Source: Paracoccaceae bacterium (GTDB lineage Bacteria; Pseudomonadota; Alphaproteobacteria; Rhodobacterales; Rhodobacteraceae). Taken from it: DNA of 37,385 nt. Below the pieces are notes generated by a model. That model saw only the letters and a program-made list of their open reading frames with translations, ran no database searches and had not been told where the DNA came from. How positions within the stretch are numbered: position 1 is the stretch's first letter; each line of letters starts with the position of its first letter. Positions 1 through 9,071 of the stretch are shown here, one piece after another. Location: NCBI GenBank assembly GCA_021648025.1, contig JAKITO010000034.1, forward strand, positions 1 to 37,385. Reading direction: 5' to 3'. Made by a program: the position numbers and the translations under genes.

Positions 1-1113
1 TGGCGCAATGTGCCCTGCCCGTCCTGCGGCAAACCGGCCACGCGGGAAACCGACACGATGGATACGTTTGTTGATTCGTCGTGGTATTTCGCCCGGTTTA
101 CAGCACCCAACGCCGAAACGCCGACCGATATGGCCGAGGCCGAATACTGGATGAATGTGGACCAGTATATCGGCGGGGTTGAACACGCGATCCTGCACCT
201 TTTGTATTCGCGGTTCTTTGCTCGGGCGATGAACATCACCGGCCATATGCCCAAATCGGCGATTGAACCGTTTGACGCGCTGTTTACCCAAGGCATGGTG
301 ACCCATGAGATTTACCAGACGCGCGATGCCAAAAACCGGCCCGTTTATCACCTGCCGGAAGATGTCGAAGACGGTAAACTGATGGCCACGGGCGAGGCGG
401 TGGAAATCATCCCCTCTGCCAAAATGTCGAAATCCAAGAAAAACGTGGTGGACCCGGTCAGCATCATCTCGGCTTACGGTGCTGACACCGCGCGCTGGTT
501 TGTGCTGTCAGATTCGCCCCCCGAACGGGATGTGGAATGGACTGTTTCCGGCGCCGAAGCTGCCTACAAACACCTCAGCCGTGTCTGGACGCTGTGCGAC
601 CGGATTGCTGCGATGAGCACCGACGCCAAAGGCGGCGGGGACGAAGAGCTGCGCCGCGCCATGCACAAAGCCATCCACGATGTGACCATGGGCATCGAAA
701 GCTTTGGCTTCAACGCGGCGATCGCCAAACTTTATGCCTTTACCAACACAATCGCCAAATCCAAGGCCAGCCACGCGGCGCAACGCGAGGCGATCATGGC
801 ATTGGCACAATTGATGTCGCCGGTCACCCCGCATCTGGCCGAAGACATCTGGGCGCATCAAGGCGGGACCGGGCTGATTGCCACTGCACCCTGGCCCAAG
901 GCCGATGAAACCCTGCTGATCGACGATACCGTAACGATGCCGATCCAGATCAACGGCAAACGGCGCGCGGAAATCAGCGTGCCGCGGGATTTGGACAAAG
1001 CAGAGGTTGAAAAACTGGCGCTGGCGACCCAAGCTGTGCAAAAGGCGCTGAACGGGGGGGTGCCGAAGAAAGTCATCGTTGTCCCCGGCCGGATCGTCAA
1101 TGTTGTCATTTAA
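1..1113 (+). CDS. leuS: Leucyl-tRNA synthetase, C-terminal part (5' end outside window)
   Basis: Class I aminoacyl-tRNA synthetase that charges tRNA-Leu in the cytoplasm. The frame is open from the first base, so the gene starts upstream; about 370 residues are visible of a family length near 850-870. The visible part begins at a Cys-x-x-Cys-containing stretch and passes through the DSSWYF segment typical of LeuRS. It carries the KMSKS catalytic loop at 421-435, followed by the anticodon-binding helical domain and the short C-terminal domain ending in IVNVVI. The stop at 1111-1113 lies inside lptE (14-base overlap), so leuS, lptE and holA are probably co-transcribed, as is common in Alphaproteobacteria. 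The identification is secure. Confidence 0.97.
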   Translation, partial: WRNVPCPSCGKPATRETDTMDTFVDSSWYFARFTAPNAETPTDMAEAEYWMNVDQYIGGVEHAILHLLYSRFFARAMNITGHMPKSAIEPFDALFTQGMVTHEIYQTRDAKNRPVYHLPEDVEDGKLMATGEAVEIIPSAKMSKSKKNVVDPVSIISAYGADTARWFVLSDSPPERDVEWTVSGAEAAYKHLSRVWTLCDRIAAMSTDAKGGGDEELRRAMHKAIHDVTMGIESFGFNAAIAKLYAFTNTIAKSKASHAAQREAIMALAQLMSPVTPHLAEDIWAHQGGTGLIATAPWPKADETLLIDDTVTMPIQINGKRRAEISVPRDLDKAEVEKLALATQAVQKALNGGVPKKVIVVPGRIVNVVI

Positions 1114-1585
1114 CCGCCGAATTCTGTTATTCCTGCCGCTGGCACTTGCTGCCTGCGGCTTTAGCCCGGTTTATGGCCCCGGCGGTACTGCATCAGCCTT
1201 GCGCGGCAAGGTCCAGGTGGCCGCCCCGGACACCACGGACGCCTATCAGTTGGTGCAAAACCTTGAACAACGACTGGGCCAGCCTGATATGGCGATCTAT
1301 GCTCTGTCATTCACCCTGAAAAGCGAAACACAGGGCCAGGCCATCACCGTATCGAATGAAACCACCCGGTATTCTTTGGTGGGCAAGGTCGATTATATTC
1401 TGCGCGCCAATGAAGGCGGCGACATCGTGGCCTCAGGGTCAGTTGATAATTTCACCGGCTATTCCGCCACCGGATCGACGGTTGAAACCCTTGCTGCCGA
1501 ACGCGATGCACGGGCGCGGCTGATGGTCATTCTGGCCGACCAGATCACCACACGGCTTTATGCCACCGCAAATTTGCCGCAATGA
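1100..1585 (+). CDS. lptE: LPS-assembly lipoprotein LptE
   Basis: Outer-membrane lipoprotein that plugs the LptD barrel and helps insert lipopolysaccharide. The 161-residue product begins with two Arg and a hydrophobic stretch leading to the lipobox LAAC (Cys19), so it should be lipidated by Lgt and cleaved by LspA. The mature part starts GFSPVYG, a hallmark of alphaproteobacterial LptE. ATG 1100 was chosen because it places the signal peptide directly at the N-terminus; an in-frame GTG lies 21 bases upstream inside leuS. It overlaps leuS by 14 bases and holA by 4 bases (ATGA), which implies translational coupling. The position between leuS and holA matches the usual location. Confidence 0.92.
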   Translation: MLSFNRRILLFLPLALAACGFSPVYGPGGTASALRGKVQVAAPDTTDAYQLVQNLEQRLGQPDMAIYALSFTLKSETQGQAITVSNETTRYSLVGKVDYILRANEGGDIVASGSVDNFTGYSATGSTVETLAAERDARARLMVILADQITTRLYATANLPQ

Positions 1586-2610
1586 AACTGAACGCCCGCG
1601 ACGCGGATAGGTATTTCGCCAAACCGGACCCGAACCGCGCCGGATTGCTGATCTATGGGGCCGATGCCATGCGCGTGGCCCTGAAGCGCCAGCAGGTGAT
1701 CCTTGCCCTGTTGGGCAAGGACGCGAACCAGGAAATGCGCCTGACCCGCATGGCCGGGGGCGATTTGCGCAAAGACCCAGGCCAGTTGATCGACGCGATC
1801 AAGGCGGTTGGGTTCTTTCCCGGCCCGCGTGCTGCGTTTGTCGAAGAAACCACTGACGCCGCCGCCCCGGCCATCATCGCCGCCTTGCAGGACTGGCAAC
1901 CGGGGGATGCACAGATCATCGTCACCGCCGGGGCGCTGAAACCCAACTCGAAACTGCGCAAGGCATTTGAGGGTCATGCCAATGCCTTTGCTGTCGGTAT
2001 CTACGACAATCCCCCGACCCGCTCCGAGATCGAACGGGCTTTGAGCGAGGCCGGTATCGGTGAGGTGCCATCCGACGCCATGGCGGTATTGACCGGGCTG
2101 GCAAATAATCTTGGCCCCGGCGATTTTGCGCAGACCCTGGAAAAAATTTCGCTGTATAAAATTGGTGATTCCGCGGCGTTGAGCCTTGAGGACATCGATG
2201 CCTGCGCGCCGCAATCAACCGAGGCCGCCCTGGACGATATGCTGAACGTGGTGGCCGAGGCACATGCCGACAAGATCGGGCCACTATTGCGTCGCCTTCA
2301 GGCACAAGGCACCAACGCAGTCAGCCTGTGCATCGGGGCCACCCGGCATTTCCGCACCTTGTATTCCGCCGCCTCGGATCCCGGTGGGGCCGCAGCCGGG
2401 GTTGGGCGGTTGCGCCCGCCGGTTTATGGTCCGCGGCGCGACAGGATTGTGCGGCAGGCACAGAACTGGGGGGCGGTGAAACTGGAAACAGCACTGACGG
2501 TTCTGACCGATACCGACCTGCAATTGCGCGCCGGGGGGCAGACCGCGCCACCCATGGCGGTGATGGAACGCGCGTTGATACGATTGGCGATGCTGGGGCG
2601 TGCACGATGA
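1582..2610 (+). CDS. holA: DNA polymerase III subunit delta
   Basis: Clamp-loader delta subunit, which opens the beta sliding clamp during replication. The 342-residue length is normal for HolA. The N-terminal part has the family pattern: a lone-strand start, LIYGADAMRV near residue 25, a GGDLRKDP segment near 55 and a GFFPGPRAAFVEE stretch near 75-88. As expected for delta, it lacks a working Walker A motif. The C-terminal half is helical, with a KIGPLLRRL segment. The start overlaps the lptE stop by ATGA. It is the last gene of the leuS run; about 70 bases follow before the next gene. Confidence 0.93.
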   Translation: MKLNARDADRYFAKPDPNRAGLLIYGADAMRVALKRQQVILALLGKDANQEMRLTRMAGGDLRKDPGQLIDAIKAVGFFPGPRAAFVEETTDAAAPAIIAALQDWQPGDAQIIVTAGALKPNSKLRKAFEGHANAFAVGIYDNPPTRSEIERALSEAGIGEVPSDAMAVLTGLANNLGPGDFAQTLEKISLYKIGDSAALSLEDIDACAPQSTEAALDDMLNVVAEAHADKIGPLLRRLQAQGTNAVSLCIGATRHFRTLYSAASDPGGAAAGVGRLRPPVYGPRRDRIVRQAQNWGAVKLETALTVLTDTDLQLRAGGQTAPPMAVMERALIRLAMLGRAR

Positions 2611-2679
2611 TCGCCGCCTGCCCCCAACCCTGCCCCCAACACGGCCAATCTTTGAGAATACCAAACCGGAGAATCACCC

Positions 2680-3273
2680 ATGTATAAAGTCATCGGCAAA
2701 GTGGCGACCAGAACCTTTCGTGTTCTCTGGACGCTGGAAGAGATCGGCCAACCCTACGAGTTGATCGAGGCCGGGCCGCATAGCCCGGACGTTCTGGCGC
2801 TAAGCCCCTCTGGCAAGGTGCCGGTGCTGGTTGATGGCGACGCCGCAATTCCTGATTCAACGGCAATCATCACCTATCTGGCGGATAAGCATGGCGCGCT
2901 GACGTTCCCTGCCGGAAGTGTTGAGCGGGCGCAGCAAGATGCGCTGACCCATGCCATTCTGGACGAAATGGACGCAGTTTTGTGGACCGGGGCGCGCCAC
3001 GTCTTTGCCTTGCCCGAGGACAAACGCGTACCCGAGGTGCGCAAATCACTAAAGTGGGAGTTTGAGCGCAATATCAATCGCTTTGCCGACCGCCTTCAGG
3101 GTCCGTTCCTGATGGGTGACACGATGACCATTGCCGATATCTTGTGCGTGCATTGTATGAACTGGGCGATTTCAGCCAAGTTCCCGGTGGATAATGACAA
3201 AATGCGGGCCTATGGCGATATGATGCGGCAACGCGACGGGTATAAAAGGGTGCATGAAAACAACCCCGGCTAA
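2680..3273 (+). CDS. Glutathione S-transferase family protein
   Basis: Cytosolic GST-fold protein of 197 residues, usual for the family. The N-terminal thioredoxin-like domain (about residues 1-75) begins MYKVIGKVATRTFRVLWTLE. It contains the LSPSGKVPVLVDGD stretch with the cis-proline and the following DSTAIITYLADK segment, which contacts glutathione. The C-terminal helical domain includes a GDTMTIADILCVHCMNW motif matching the conserved N-capping/hydrophobic staple region. A GGAG ribosome-binding site at 2670-2673 supports ATG 2680. The last four bases overlap the stop region of the convergent flavoprotein gene. The substrate cannot be predicted. Confidence 0.88.
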   Translation: MYKVIGKVATRTFRVLWTLEEIGQPYELIEAGPHSPDVLALSPSGKVPVLVDGDAAIPDSTAIITYLADKHGALTFPAGSVERAQQDALTHAILDEMDAVLWTGARHVFALPEDKRVPEVRKSLKWEFERNINRFADRLQGPFLMGDTMTIADILCVHCMNWAISAKFPVDNDKMRAYGDMMRQRDGYKRVHENNPG

Positions 3274-4463
3274 GGGTGTTTTTCGTGCAGGTATCGGACA
3301 GCCGCCTGTCCGGCCCAACGTCCGCTGGCCAGACAGGCAGTCAACAGGTAACCACCGGTCGGGGCCTCCCAGTTCAGCATTTCACCGGCGCAGAACACGC
3401 CCGGCAGTGCGGTTAACATCAGATCATCGTCCAAGGCTGAACGCGCCACCCCGCCCGCGGTTGAAATCGCCTGATCCAGCGGAGCAAGACCGCCATGGGC
3501 AATCGGTAGCGCCTTGATCAAAGCGGCCAATGCGGCGGGGTCCGATGGCAAAGGCCGGCCAAATTCATTCAACAACGCCATGCGCGCGGCCCCCGGTTTC
3601 AGAACCTTGCGCAAGTGGTTGGACCAACTGGTCTTGCCGCGCGGACGGGCCAGGCGAGTGATTAACTGCTCGATGCTCAGATCGGGGAACAGATCGACGC
3701 AAAGCGCGTGACCTTCGCGGATGCCACGGCTGATGGAATAGATGCCACCACCTTCCAATCCCTGTTTGGAAATGATCGCCTCTCCGCGCGAAACATAAGC
3801 GCCCGCCGTGAACGCCACATTCTTCAAAGGTTGCCCCAGAGCCTGCGCCATATGCGACGACCATTGAACCTGTACCCCGGCGTTGGCAGGCGCAAACGTG
3901 GCCAGATCAACACCCTGCGCGGCCAGAATACCGTACCATTCCCCGTCCGAGCCAAGCCGCCCCCAGGACGCCCCCCCCAGCGCCAGAACAGTCACGTCAG
4001 CGGTGATTTCGCGGCTATCATCGGGTGTATCAAACCGCGCCACCCCGTCATTCCACCCGGTCCAGCGCCAGCGGGTGGAAAACCTGACCCCCAGTTCATT
4101 CAACCGCCCCAACCAGGCCCGCAACAAAGGCGACGCCTTCATGGCTTTGGGAAAGACCCGCCCAGTCGAGCCGGTGAAGACCTCTTGATCAAGCGTGCCG
4201 GCCCAATCTTGAATCGCCTGCGCATCAAATGCTTTTATCATCGGCTGCAACCAAGGGGTGGCTTCGGCGTAGGCGGCCATAAGAACCTTTAACGGTTCAT
4301 TTTTGGTCAGGTTCAACCCCGACTTGCCGGCCATCAGGAATTTGCGCCCGACGTTGGGTTTGGCCTCGGCCACGGTCACGTCGAACCCGGAGCGCGCCAG
4401 TTGTTCGGCGGCCATCAACCCGGCAGGCCCGGCACCGATTACCAAAGCGGATGCAGAACTCAT
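3270..4463 (-). CDS. HI0933/BaiN-type NAD(P)/FAD-dependent flavoprotein (TIGR03862-like)
   Basis: FAD-binding oxidoreductase of unknown substrate. A dinucleotide-binding GAGPAGLMAAEQLARSG motif lies at the N-terminus, then NVGRKFLMAGKSGLNLTK, characteristic of the HI0933-like family. A C-terminal segment with FCAGEMLNWEAPTGGYLL closes the FAD site and is diagnostic of this group. I place the start at ATG 4463, which forms an ATGA overlap with the stop of the upstream crotonase gene; a GTG at 4469 would add two residues. The product is about 397 residues. It is third in a minus-strand run with the SDR and crotonase genes. Its cellular role is not established. Confidence 0.85.
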   Translation of the reverse strand: MSSASALVIGAGPAGLMAAEQLARSGFDVTVAEAKPNVGRKFLMAGKSGLNLTKNEPLKVLMAAYAEATPWLQPMIKAFDAQAIQDWAGTLDQEVFTGSTGRVFPKAMKASPLLRAWLGRLNELGVRFSTRWRWTGWNDGVARFDTPDDSREITADVTVLALGGASWGRLGSDGEWYGILAAQGVDLATFAPANAGVQVQWSSHMAQALGQPLKNVAFTAGAYVSRGEAIISKQGLEGGGIYSISRGIREGHALCVDLFPDLSIEQLITRLARPRGKTSWSNHLRKVLKPGAARMALLNEFGRPLPSDPAALAALIKALPIAHGGLAPLDQAISTAGGVARSALDDDLMLTALPGVFCAGEMLNWEAPTGGYLLTACLASGRWAGQAAVRYLHEKHP

Positions 4464-5068
4464 CTGCACAGCTCTTTGATACTGCGGGCGATTTCTGGTT
4501 TTGCGGCCAAAGTATCCGCCACCAGATCGCGGGCCACGGCCAGCAAGTCATCCGGTTCGACGATCCGGTCGACCAGGCCAAACGCCAATGCCTCATCCGC
4601 GGTGATCTTTTGCCCGCCCATCAGGATCAGCTTGGTCCGGGCCGGGCCAATCAGCGCCGCCATGCGCCCCGGATCGGACGGCTGAGGCAGAAACCCCAGT
4701 TTCATCACCGGGTAAAACACCCGTGCCCCCGGCACCGCAATACGCAGATCACAGGCCAGCGCCATGCCCATGGCACCCCCCGCCAGCGTGCCGTTCAGGG
4801 CCGCCACGGTCAGGCCGGGCAGGTCGGCAATTGCGCCTGACAATTGCTCCCACAACCCGGAGGTGGCCAACCCGGCCTTGGCCTCGTCCAGATCGGCACC
4901 GGCGCTGAAAATCCGGCCCGTTCCGGTCAGGATCAAGGCGTGTGCGCTCTGTGCCGAACGGGCGATTTCAACCAGATCGCCCAGCATCGCCGCCGTCAGG
5001 GAATTGGCCTTGTCCGGGCGGTTTACCGTCACCGTCCAAAGGCCGTTATCTTTGTCAAGCCGGATCAC
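4460..5068 (-). CDS. Crotonase-fold (enoyl-CoA hydratase/isomerase family) protein, short, both usual Glu residues absent
   Basis: Acyl-CoA-binding crotonase-fold protein of 202 residues, shorter than the usual 255-265 because the C-terminal helices are missing. The oxyanion-hole segments are visible: SAGADL and NGTLAGGAMGMALACDLR. The two catalytic Glu positions of true enoyl-CoA hydratases (Glu144 and Glu164 in the rat mitochondrial enzyme) appear to be Met/Gly in GAMGMALA and Val in YPVMKLG. Classical hydration is therefore unlikely. Start is GTG 5068, overlapping the stop of the SDR gene by GTGA. The flavoprotein gene follows with a similar overlap. It could be an isomerase, thioesterase-like or binding-only crotonase. 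Confidence 0.82.
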   Translation of the reverse strand: MIRLDKDNGLWTVTVNRPDKANSLTAAMLGDLVEIARSAQSAHALILTGTGRIFSAGADLDEAKAGLATSGLWEQLSGAIADLPGLTVAALNGTLAGGAMGMALACDLRIAVPGARVFYPVMKLGFLPQPSDPGRMAALIGPARTKLILMGGQKITADEALAFGLVDRIVEPDDLLAVARDLVADTLAAKPEIARSIKELCR

Positions 5069-5808
5069 TTTAGCCCAACCCGCTTAAGTACGGTTTCATC
5101 GCGCAGGGATACTTCTCTGCCGATGTAGTCATCCGCATCCGGCGAACACATCCATAACAACGCGCGGGCCGGCCAATCGGCCGGAACGTGGTCTTCCCAC
5201 GCCAGTTCGCTGACCGGATTGATGCCGGACGCCTTGATTTCGCGCTGCATCTGTGTCGCCACGGTGCCGGGGCTTAACCCCATTGCCCGGATCCCCTGAT
5301 CGCGGGTTTCTTTGTCAAGGCAGGCGGTCAGCATCGCCGCCCCGGCCTTAGAGGCGCAATAATGGCTCCACCCTTCGATCGGGTGATGGGCAGCACCCGA
5401 ACTTAGCGTCAGGATGGTGCCGCCGCCTGCCGCCTGCATCACCGGCAAGGCGGCGCGCATACCGTGAAAAGCGCCTTTGAGGTTGATGTCTATTGCCTGA
5501 CCCCAGCCTGCGGGATCAGCCGAAAACATGTGCGAAATGGGTTCGATGACGCCGGCATTGCCAATCAGCACGTCCAGGCCGCCAAAGTGGCTGACCGCCT
5601 GTGCCACCGCTGCCTCGACCTGGGTATAATCGACCACATCGCAGGGGACGGCCAATGCCGTCGCGCCAATGTCATCAGCCAAAGCGCTGATCGCTGCTGC
5701 GCTGCGCGCCGTCAGCACCACATTTGCCCCGGCAGCGGCGAAAACCCGCGCGGCCTCGGCACCAATGCCGCGGCTGGCACCGGTGATCAGAACGGTCTTT
5801 CCTGTCAT
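5065..5808 (-). CDS. SDR family NAD(P)-dependent oxidoreductase
   Basis: Classical short-chain dehydrogenase of 247 residues. It shows the TGASRGIG cofactor motif at residues 9-16, the NAG motif, the catalytic Ser in the TLSSGAA stretch and the YCASK catalytic Tyr/Lys pair. Asp in the CDVVDY segment fits adenine-ring contacts. ATG 5808 gives a standard SDR N-terminus but lacks a clear ribosome-binding site. An in-frame GTG at 5826 is preceded by GAGGGG at 9-base spacing and is a reasonable alternative adding six residues. It is first in a three-gene minus-strand run and is transcribed away from the DUF2125 gene. The substrate is unknown. Confidence 0.88.
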   Translation of the reverse strand: MTGKTVLITGASRGIGAEAARVFAAAGANVVLTARSAAAISALADDIGATALAVPCDVVDYTQVEAAVAQAVSHFGGLDVLIGNAGVIEPISHMFSADPAGWGQAIDINLKGAFHGMRAALPVMQAAGGGTILTLSSGAAHHPIEGWSHYCASKAGAAMLTACLDKETRDQGIRAMGLSPGTVATQMQREIKASGINPVSELAWEDHVPADWPARALLWMCSPDADDYIGREVSLRDETVLKRVGLK

Positions 5809-5897
5809 ACCCACTGAAGTAACCACTGCAAAATTCCCCTCAAACCCATCTGACGTCTGTGGTACTGTGGCGCGCTGGATTGGTCCAGCCCTGCCCC

Positions 5898-5926
5898 TTG
5901 ACCATAAGGCCACAAGGGCAGAGCAT
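5898..5926 (+). promoter_or_regulatory. Weak promoter-like sequence upstream of the DUF2125 gene
   Basis: TTGACC at 5898-5903 followed after 17 bases by GAGCAT (three of six matches to a -10 box), in the 150-bp divergent gap before ATG 5959. A perfect six-base stem GCTGGA-TTGG-TCCAGC lies just upstream at 5874-5889. The -10 match is poor, so this is only a candidate. Confidence 0.25.
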
Positions 5927-5958
5927 GGCCGGGTAATCAATTGGAGAAGGGTTCTATT

Positions 5959-7473
5959 ATGAGAGTGTATTTCAAACGCGGCATGGTTGCTGCGGTGTTA
6001 TTGACGACAACCGCGCAATTTGCCGCGGCAGGTGTGACTGCGCAGGATGTCTGGGCTGACTGGAAGGGCTATATGTCCAGTGTCGGCTATGACGTTACGG
6101 GAAATGAAAGCCAGTCAGGCGACACGCTGACGATCTCTGATATGACGCTGTCGGTTACCATGCCAAAGATTGACGGCGCGATCACCTTTACCATGAATTC
6201 GTTGGTATTTGTCGGCAACGGCGATGGAACCGTCACGGTCAACATGCCAAGCATCATGCCGGTGCATATTTCCGGCAAAGATGGTGGCGAGGAAATGGAC
6301 GTGACCGTGAATTACACCCAAAGCGGTCATTCGTTGAATGTCTCGGGCGATCCGGGCGATATCAACTATGATTATTCGGCGTCTCAAGTTGGAATTTCAC
6401 TGGCGGCCTTCAACTTTGAAGGCCAGGCAATGCCACCTGAAATGGCGCGTTTTGCAATGACCCTGACCAATATCAAAACCAAATCGAACATAAAGACCGG
6501 CGATGTGCGGGAGTATTCCCAAACGGTCAGCATCGATTCTCTGACCTATGACGCGGCTTTTGATGACCCGGATTCGGATGACAACGGGACGTTCACAGGG
6601 TCCTTGGTCGACCTGACCCTTGTGGGCAAAGGTGTGATTCCGCCGAATATCGACTCGGACGATTTTGCGGCAATTCTGGATGCCGGTTTTGCCTTTGACG
6701 GCACATTTGAATTTGCTTCGGGCAATTCCAGCGCAAATGCCGTCGGCGATGGTGAAAATTTCACCATGACGACCTCTTCGCAAGGCGGGCATCTGGGTGT
6801 GGCGATGAGCCGCCAGCATTTGGCGTATGATTTTGGGCAAAAGGGCATCTCGGTCAACGTGACGACCAACCAACTGCCATTCCCGGTTTTGGCCGAAATG
6901 TCCGAAATTGGCTTTAAGATTGATATGCCAATTGACGTGTCAGACCAGGAACAGGAATTTGCTATGGCGGTCAGGCTGGGTGATTTTACCACGTCGGACA
7001 TGATCTGGGGGCTGTTTGATCCCGGTGCGGTTTTGCCGCGCGATCCTGCCTCGCTTATTCTGGATCTGACCGGCAAGGTCAAAGTTCTGGCAAACCTGAT
7101 GGATCCGGAAGTGATCGAAAACCTGACTGGCCCTCCGGGCGAGATCCATGCGCTGACCATCAAACAGATTTTGGTTTCGGCAGCTGGGGCCAAACTTACC
7201 GGGACCGGCGATTTCACCTTTAACAACGCCGATCTGGAGACATTTGGTGGTATGCCTGCGCCGGCTGGCGTGATGGACCTGCAATTGAATGGTGCCAACG
7301 GCGTGATGGACAAGCTGATCCAGATGGGTCTGATGGCCGAAGCCGAAGCCATGCCTGCGCGGATGATGATGGGCCTGCTGGCGGTTCCGGGTGAAGGCGA
7401 GGATTCGCTGGTTTCAAAGATTGAGATCGGCGAGGACGGCAGCATTTCCGCCAATGGGCAACGTATCAAGTAA
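5959..7473 (+). CDS. DUF2125 domain-containing secreted/envelope protein
   Basis: Protein of 504 residues resembling the DUF2125 family found mainly in Rhodobacterales; the function is unknown. The N-terminus has basic residues, a hydrophobic core and an Ala-rich cleavage region ending near AAAG, so export to the periplasm is likely. The body is rich in short beta-strand patterns with Asp/Asn/Ser/Thr (for example DSDDNGTFTGSL). No catalytic motif or later transmembrane segment is evident. ATG 5959 is supported by GGAGAAGG at 5943-5950. It is monocistronic by layout: a divergent SDR gene lies upstream and a hairpin terminator at 7504 follows. Confidence 0.85.
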   Translation: MRVYFKRGMVAAVLLTTTAQFAAAGVTAQDVWADWKGYMSSVGYDVTGNESQSGDTLTISDMTLSVTMPKIDGAITFTMNSLVFVGNGDGTVTVNMPSIMPVHISGKDGGEEMDVTVNYTQSGHSLNVSGDPGDINYDYSASQVGISLAAFNFEGQAMPPEMARFAMTLTNIKTKSNIKTGDVREYSQTVSIDSLTYDAAFDDPDSDDNGTFTGSLVDLTLVGKGVIPPNIDSDDFAAILDAGFAFDGTFEFASGNSSANAVGDGENFTMTTSSQGGHLGVAMSRQHLAYDFGQKGISVNVTTNQLPFPVLAEMSEIGFKIDMPIDVSDQEQEFAMAVRLGDFTTSDMIWGLFDPGAVLPRDPASLILDLTGKVKVLANLMDPEVIENLTGPPGEIHALTIKQILVSAAGAKLTGTGDFTFNNADLETFGGMPAPAGVMDLQLNGANGVMDKLIQMGLMAEAEAMPARMMMGLLAVPGEGEDSLVSKIEIGEDGSISANGQRIK

Positions 7474-7503
7474 GTCGTGGCCTTACTAAATTTGGATTTA
7501 CCA

Positions 7504-7541
7504 TCAAAGGGCCGCATTTTGTGGCCCTTTGAGCATTTTAC
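7504..7541 (+). terminator. Probable rho-independent terminator of the DUF2125 gene
   Basis: Perfect ten-base stem TCAAAGGGCC (7504-7513) with GGCCCTTTGA (7523-7532), nine-base loop, then GCATTTT. It lies 31 bases after the stop codon. Confidence 0.75.
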
Positions 7542-7560
7542 CAACCCTTCCATGGGCTGA

Positions 7561-7634
7561 TAGGTTGGGTATTCTACCCATCTCTGATGTGGTACTTTGA
7601 GGTGGGAAGGTGGGTTGAAAACCCACCCTACGGA
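7561..7634. repeat. Compound palindromic repeat (CCGTAGGGTG family)
   Basis: Two hairpins in tandem within the gap before pmbA: TGGGTA-TTC-TACCCA (7566-7580) and GGTGGGTT-GAA-AACCCACC (7609-7627), the latter continuing into CTACGG. Read on the minus strand, the second unit begins CCGTAGGGTGGGTT, close to the palindrome at 14757-14787. This suggests a dispersed repeat rather than a gene-specific signal. A further CATCCC/GGGATG stem lies at about 7659-7681. Confidence 0.6.
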
Positions 7635-7724
7635 CATTTGACAGGGCTGCATTGCAACATCCCCCTTGCGAGCAGGGATGGCCAAAGGTACCTGCCTTGT
7701 TGAAAGCTATTGCAGAGGAAGTTC

Positions 7725-9071
7725 ATGACTTTATCGCCGGATGATCTGTGTCAGGCCCTGTTGGACGCGGCCCGAAACGCCGGGGCTGATGCGGCAGACG
7801 TCATTGTTGTTACCGGACGGTCGGTTTCTATCGACATACGTGCGCGCGCTTTGGAACATGCGGAACGTTCTGAATCCACCGACCTGGGATTGCGTGTGCT
7901 TCTGGGGCAGAAACAGGCGATTGTTTCGACCTCGGATGGTCGCCCTGACGCGCTTGCCAAGATGGCCGAGCGTGCGGTGGCAATGGCCAATGAGGCGCTG
8001 GATGATCCGTTTGCCGGGTTGGCTGACGCGCCGCAGCTTGCCAGCATGCGCGACTGTGCATCTTTGGAACTGGCCGACCCGGCACCCGAGCCATCGCCGG
8101 ATACTTTGCAACAGGACGCGTTGAGAGCCGAGGCGGCGGCGATGGAAATTGATGGCGTGTCGCAGGTTCAGGCGGCAAGTGCGTCTTACGGCACCTCCAC
8201 AGTTCATCTCGCCGCCAGCAATGGATTCTCGGGCGGGTATGGCCGCACCAGCCGCTCGATCTCATGCGTTGCCATTGGCGGCACCGGAAGTGGCATGGAA
8301 CGCGACTATGATGGCGATTCGCGGGTATTTCAGGCTGACCTGCGGGCGGCGGATGATATCGGCACCTTGGCTGCCAGGCGCGCCGTTGAACGGTTGGGCG
8401 CACGCAAGCCGACGACCGGCACCTGGCCGGTGCTGTTTGACGAACGCATTTCGTCGTCGTTGATCGGGCATCTGGTGTCGGCGGCCAATGGCGCGTCGGT
8501 GGCGCGCGGGTCATCGTGGTTGATGGACCTTTTGGGCAAGCCGGTCCTGCCCGACGCCCTGTCCCTGATCGAAGACCCACATCGCCCCCGGATTGGCGGT
8601 TCCCGCCTGTTTGACGCCGAAGGATTGCCCACCAAACGCCGCGCAATTGTCGAAAACGGTATTCTGACCGGCTGGACGCTTGACCTGTCCAGTGCCCGCA
8701 AGCTGAATATGACCTCGACTGCCAATGCGGTGCGCGGCCCCTCGGGACCACCATCGCCTGCCAATTGGAACCTGAGCCTGACGCAGGGCAATCAAAGCCG
8801 CGCCGACCTGTTGCGCGATATGGGCACCGGCCTTTTGGTGACGTCGATGATCGGGTCAACCATCAACCCCAATACCGGCGATTATTCCCGCGGGGCCGCC
8901 GGGTTCTGGGTTGAAAACGGCGAACTGGCCTATCCGGTCAACGAATGCACCATTGCCGGCAATCTGGCTGACATGCTGCGCCGGATCATCCCGGCCAATG
9001 ATGCGCGCCCCTATCTGTCGCGGGTGGTGCCGTCATTGTTGATCGAAGGGATGTCCCTTGCCGGCGCCTGA
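7725..9071 (+). CDS. pmbA: TldE/PmbA family protein (metalloprotease-associated subunit)
   Basis: Member of the TldD/PmbA family; TldD and TldE form a heteromeric cytoplasmic protease that trims unfolded or modified peptides. The 448-residue length is typical. The N-terminal ADAADVIVVTGRS and RSESTDLGLRVLLGQKQAIVSTSD stretches and the C-terminal GSTINPNTGDYSRGAAGFWVENGE stretch are family hallmarks. The HExxxH zinc motif of TldD is not present, which fits the TldE (PmbA) subunit. ATG 7725 is preceded by AGAGGAA at 7714-7720. The last 14 bases overlap the start of the inositol-phosphatase-family gene. No TldD gene lies in the window. Confidence 0.9.
   Translation: MTLSPDDLCQALLDAARNAGADAADVIVVTGRSVSIDIRARALEHAERSESTDLGLRVLLGQKQAIVSTSDGRPDALAKMAERAVAMANEALDDPFAGLADAPQLASMRDCASLELADPAPEPSPDTLQQDALRAEAAAMEIDGVSQVQAASASYGTSTVHLAASNGFSGGYGRTSRSISCVAIGGTGSGMERDYDGDSRVFQADLRAADDIGTLAARRAVERLGARKPTTGTWPVLFDERISSSLIGHLVSAANGASVARGSSWLMDLLGKPVLPDALSLIEDPHRPRIGGSRLFDAEGLPTKRRAIVENGILTGWTLDLSSARKLNMTSTANAVRGPSGPPSPANWNLSLTQGNQSRADLLRDMGTGLLVTSMIGSTINPNTGDYSRGAAGFWVENGELAYPVNECTIAGNLADMLRRIIPANDARPYLSRVVPSLLIEGMSLAGA

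Noticed and set aside
4460..5068. Reading the short crotonase as a frameshifted pseudogene
   Set aside because: The frame is clean, both ends overlap neighbouring genes by stop-start coupling, and no lost C-terminal segment appears in other frames downstream.
6546..7685. 379-codon open frame on the minus strand
   Set aside because: It is antisense to the DUF2125 gene, runs through a terminator and repeats, has Ser/Pro-rich composition with no recognisable domain, and is best explained by GC-rich codon bias.
7828..8859. 343-codon open frame on the minus strand
   Set aside because: It is fully antisense to pmbA and rich in Arg, Pro and Cys, as expected for a shadow frame.
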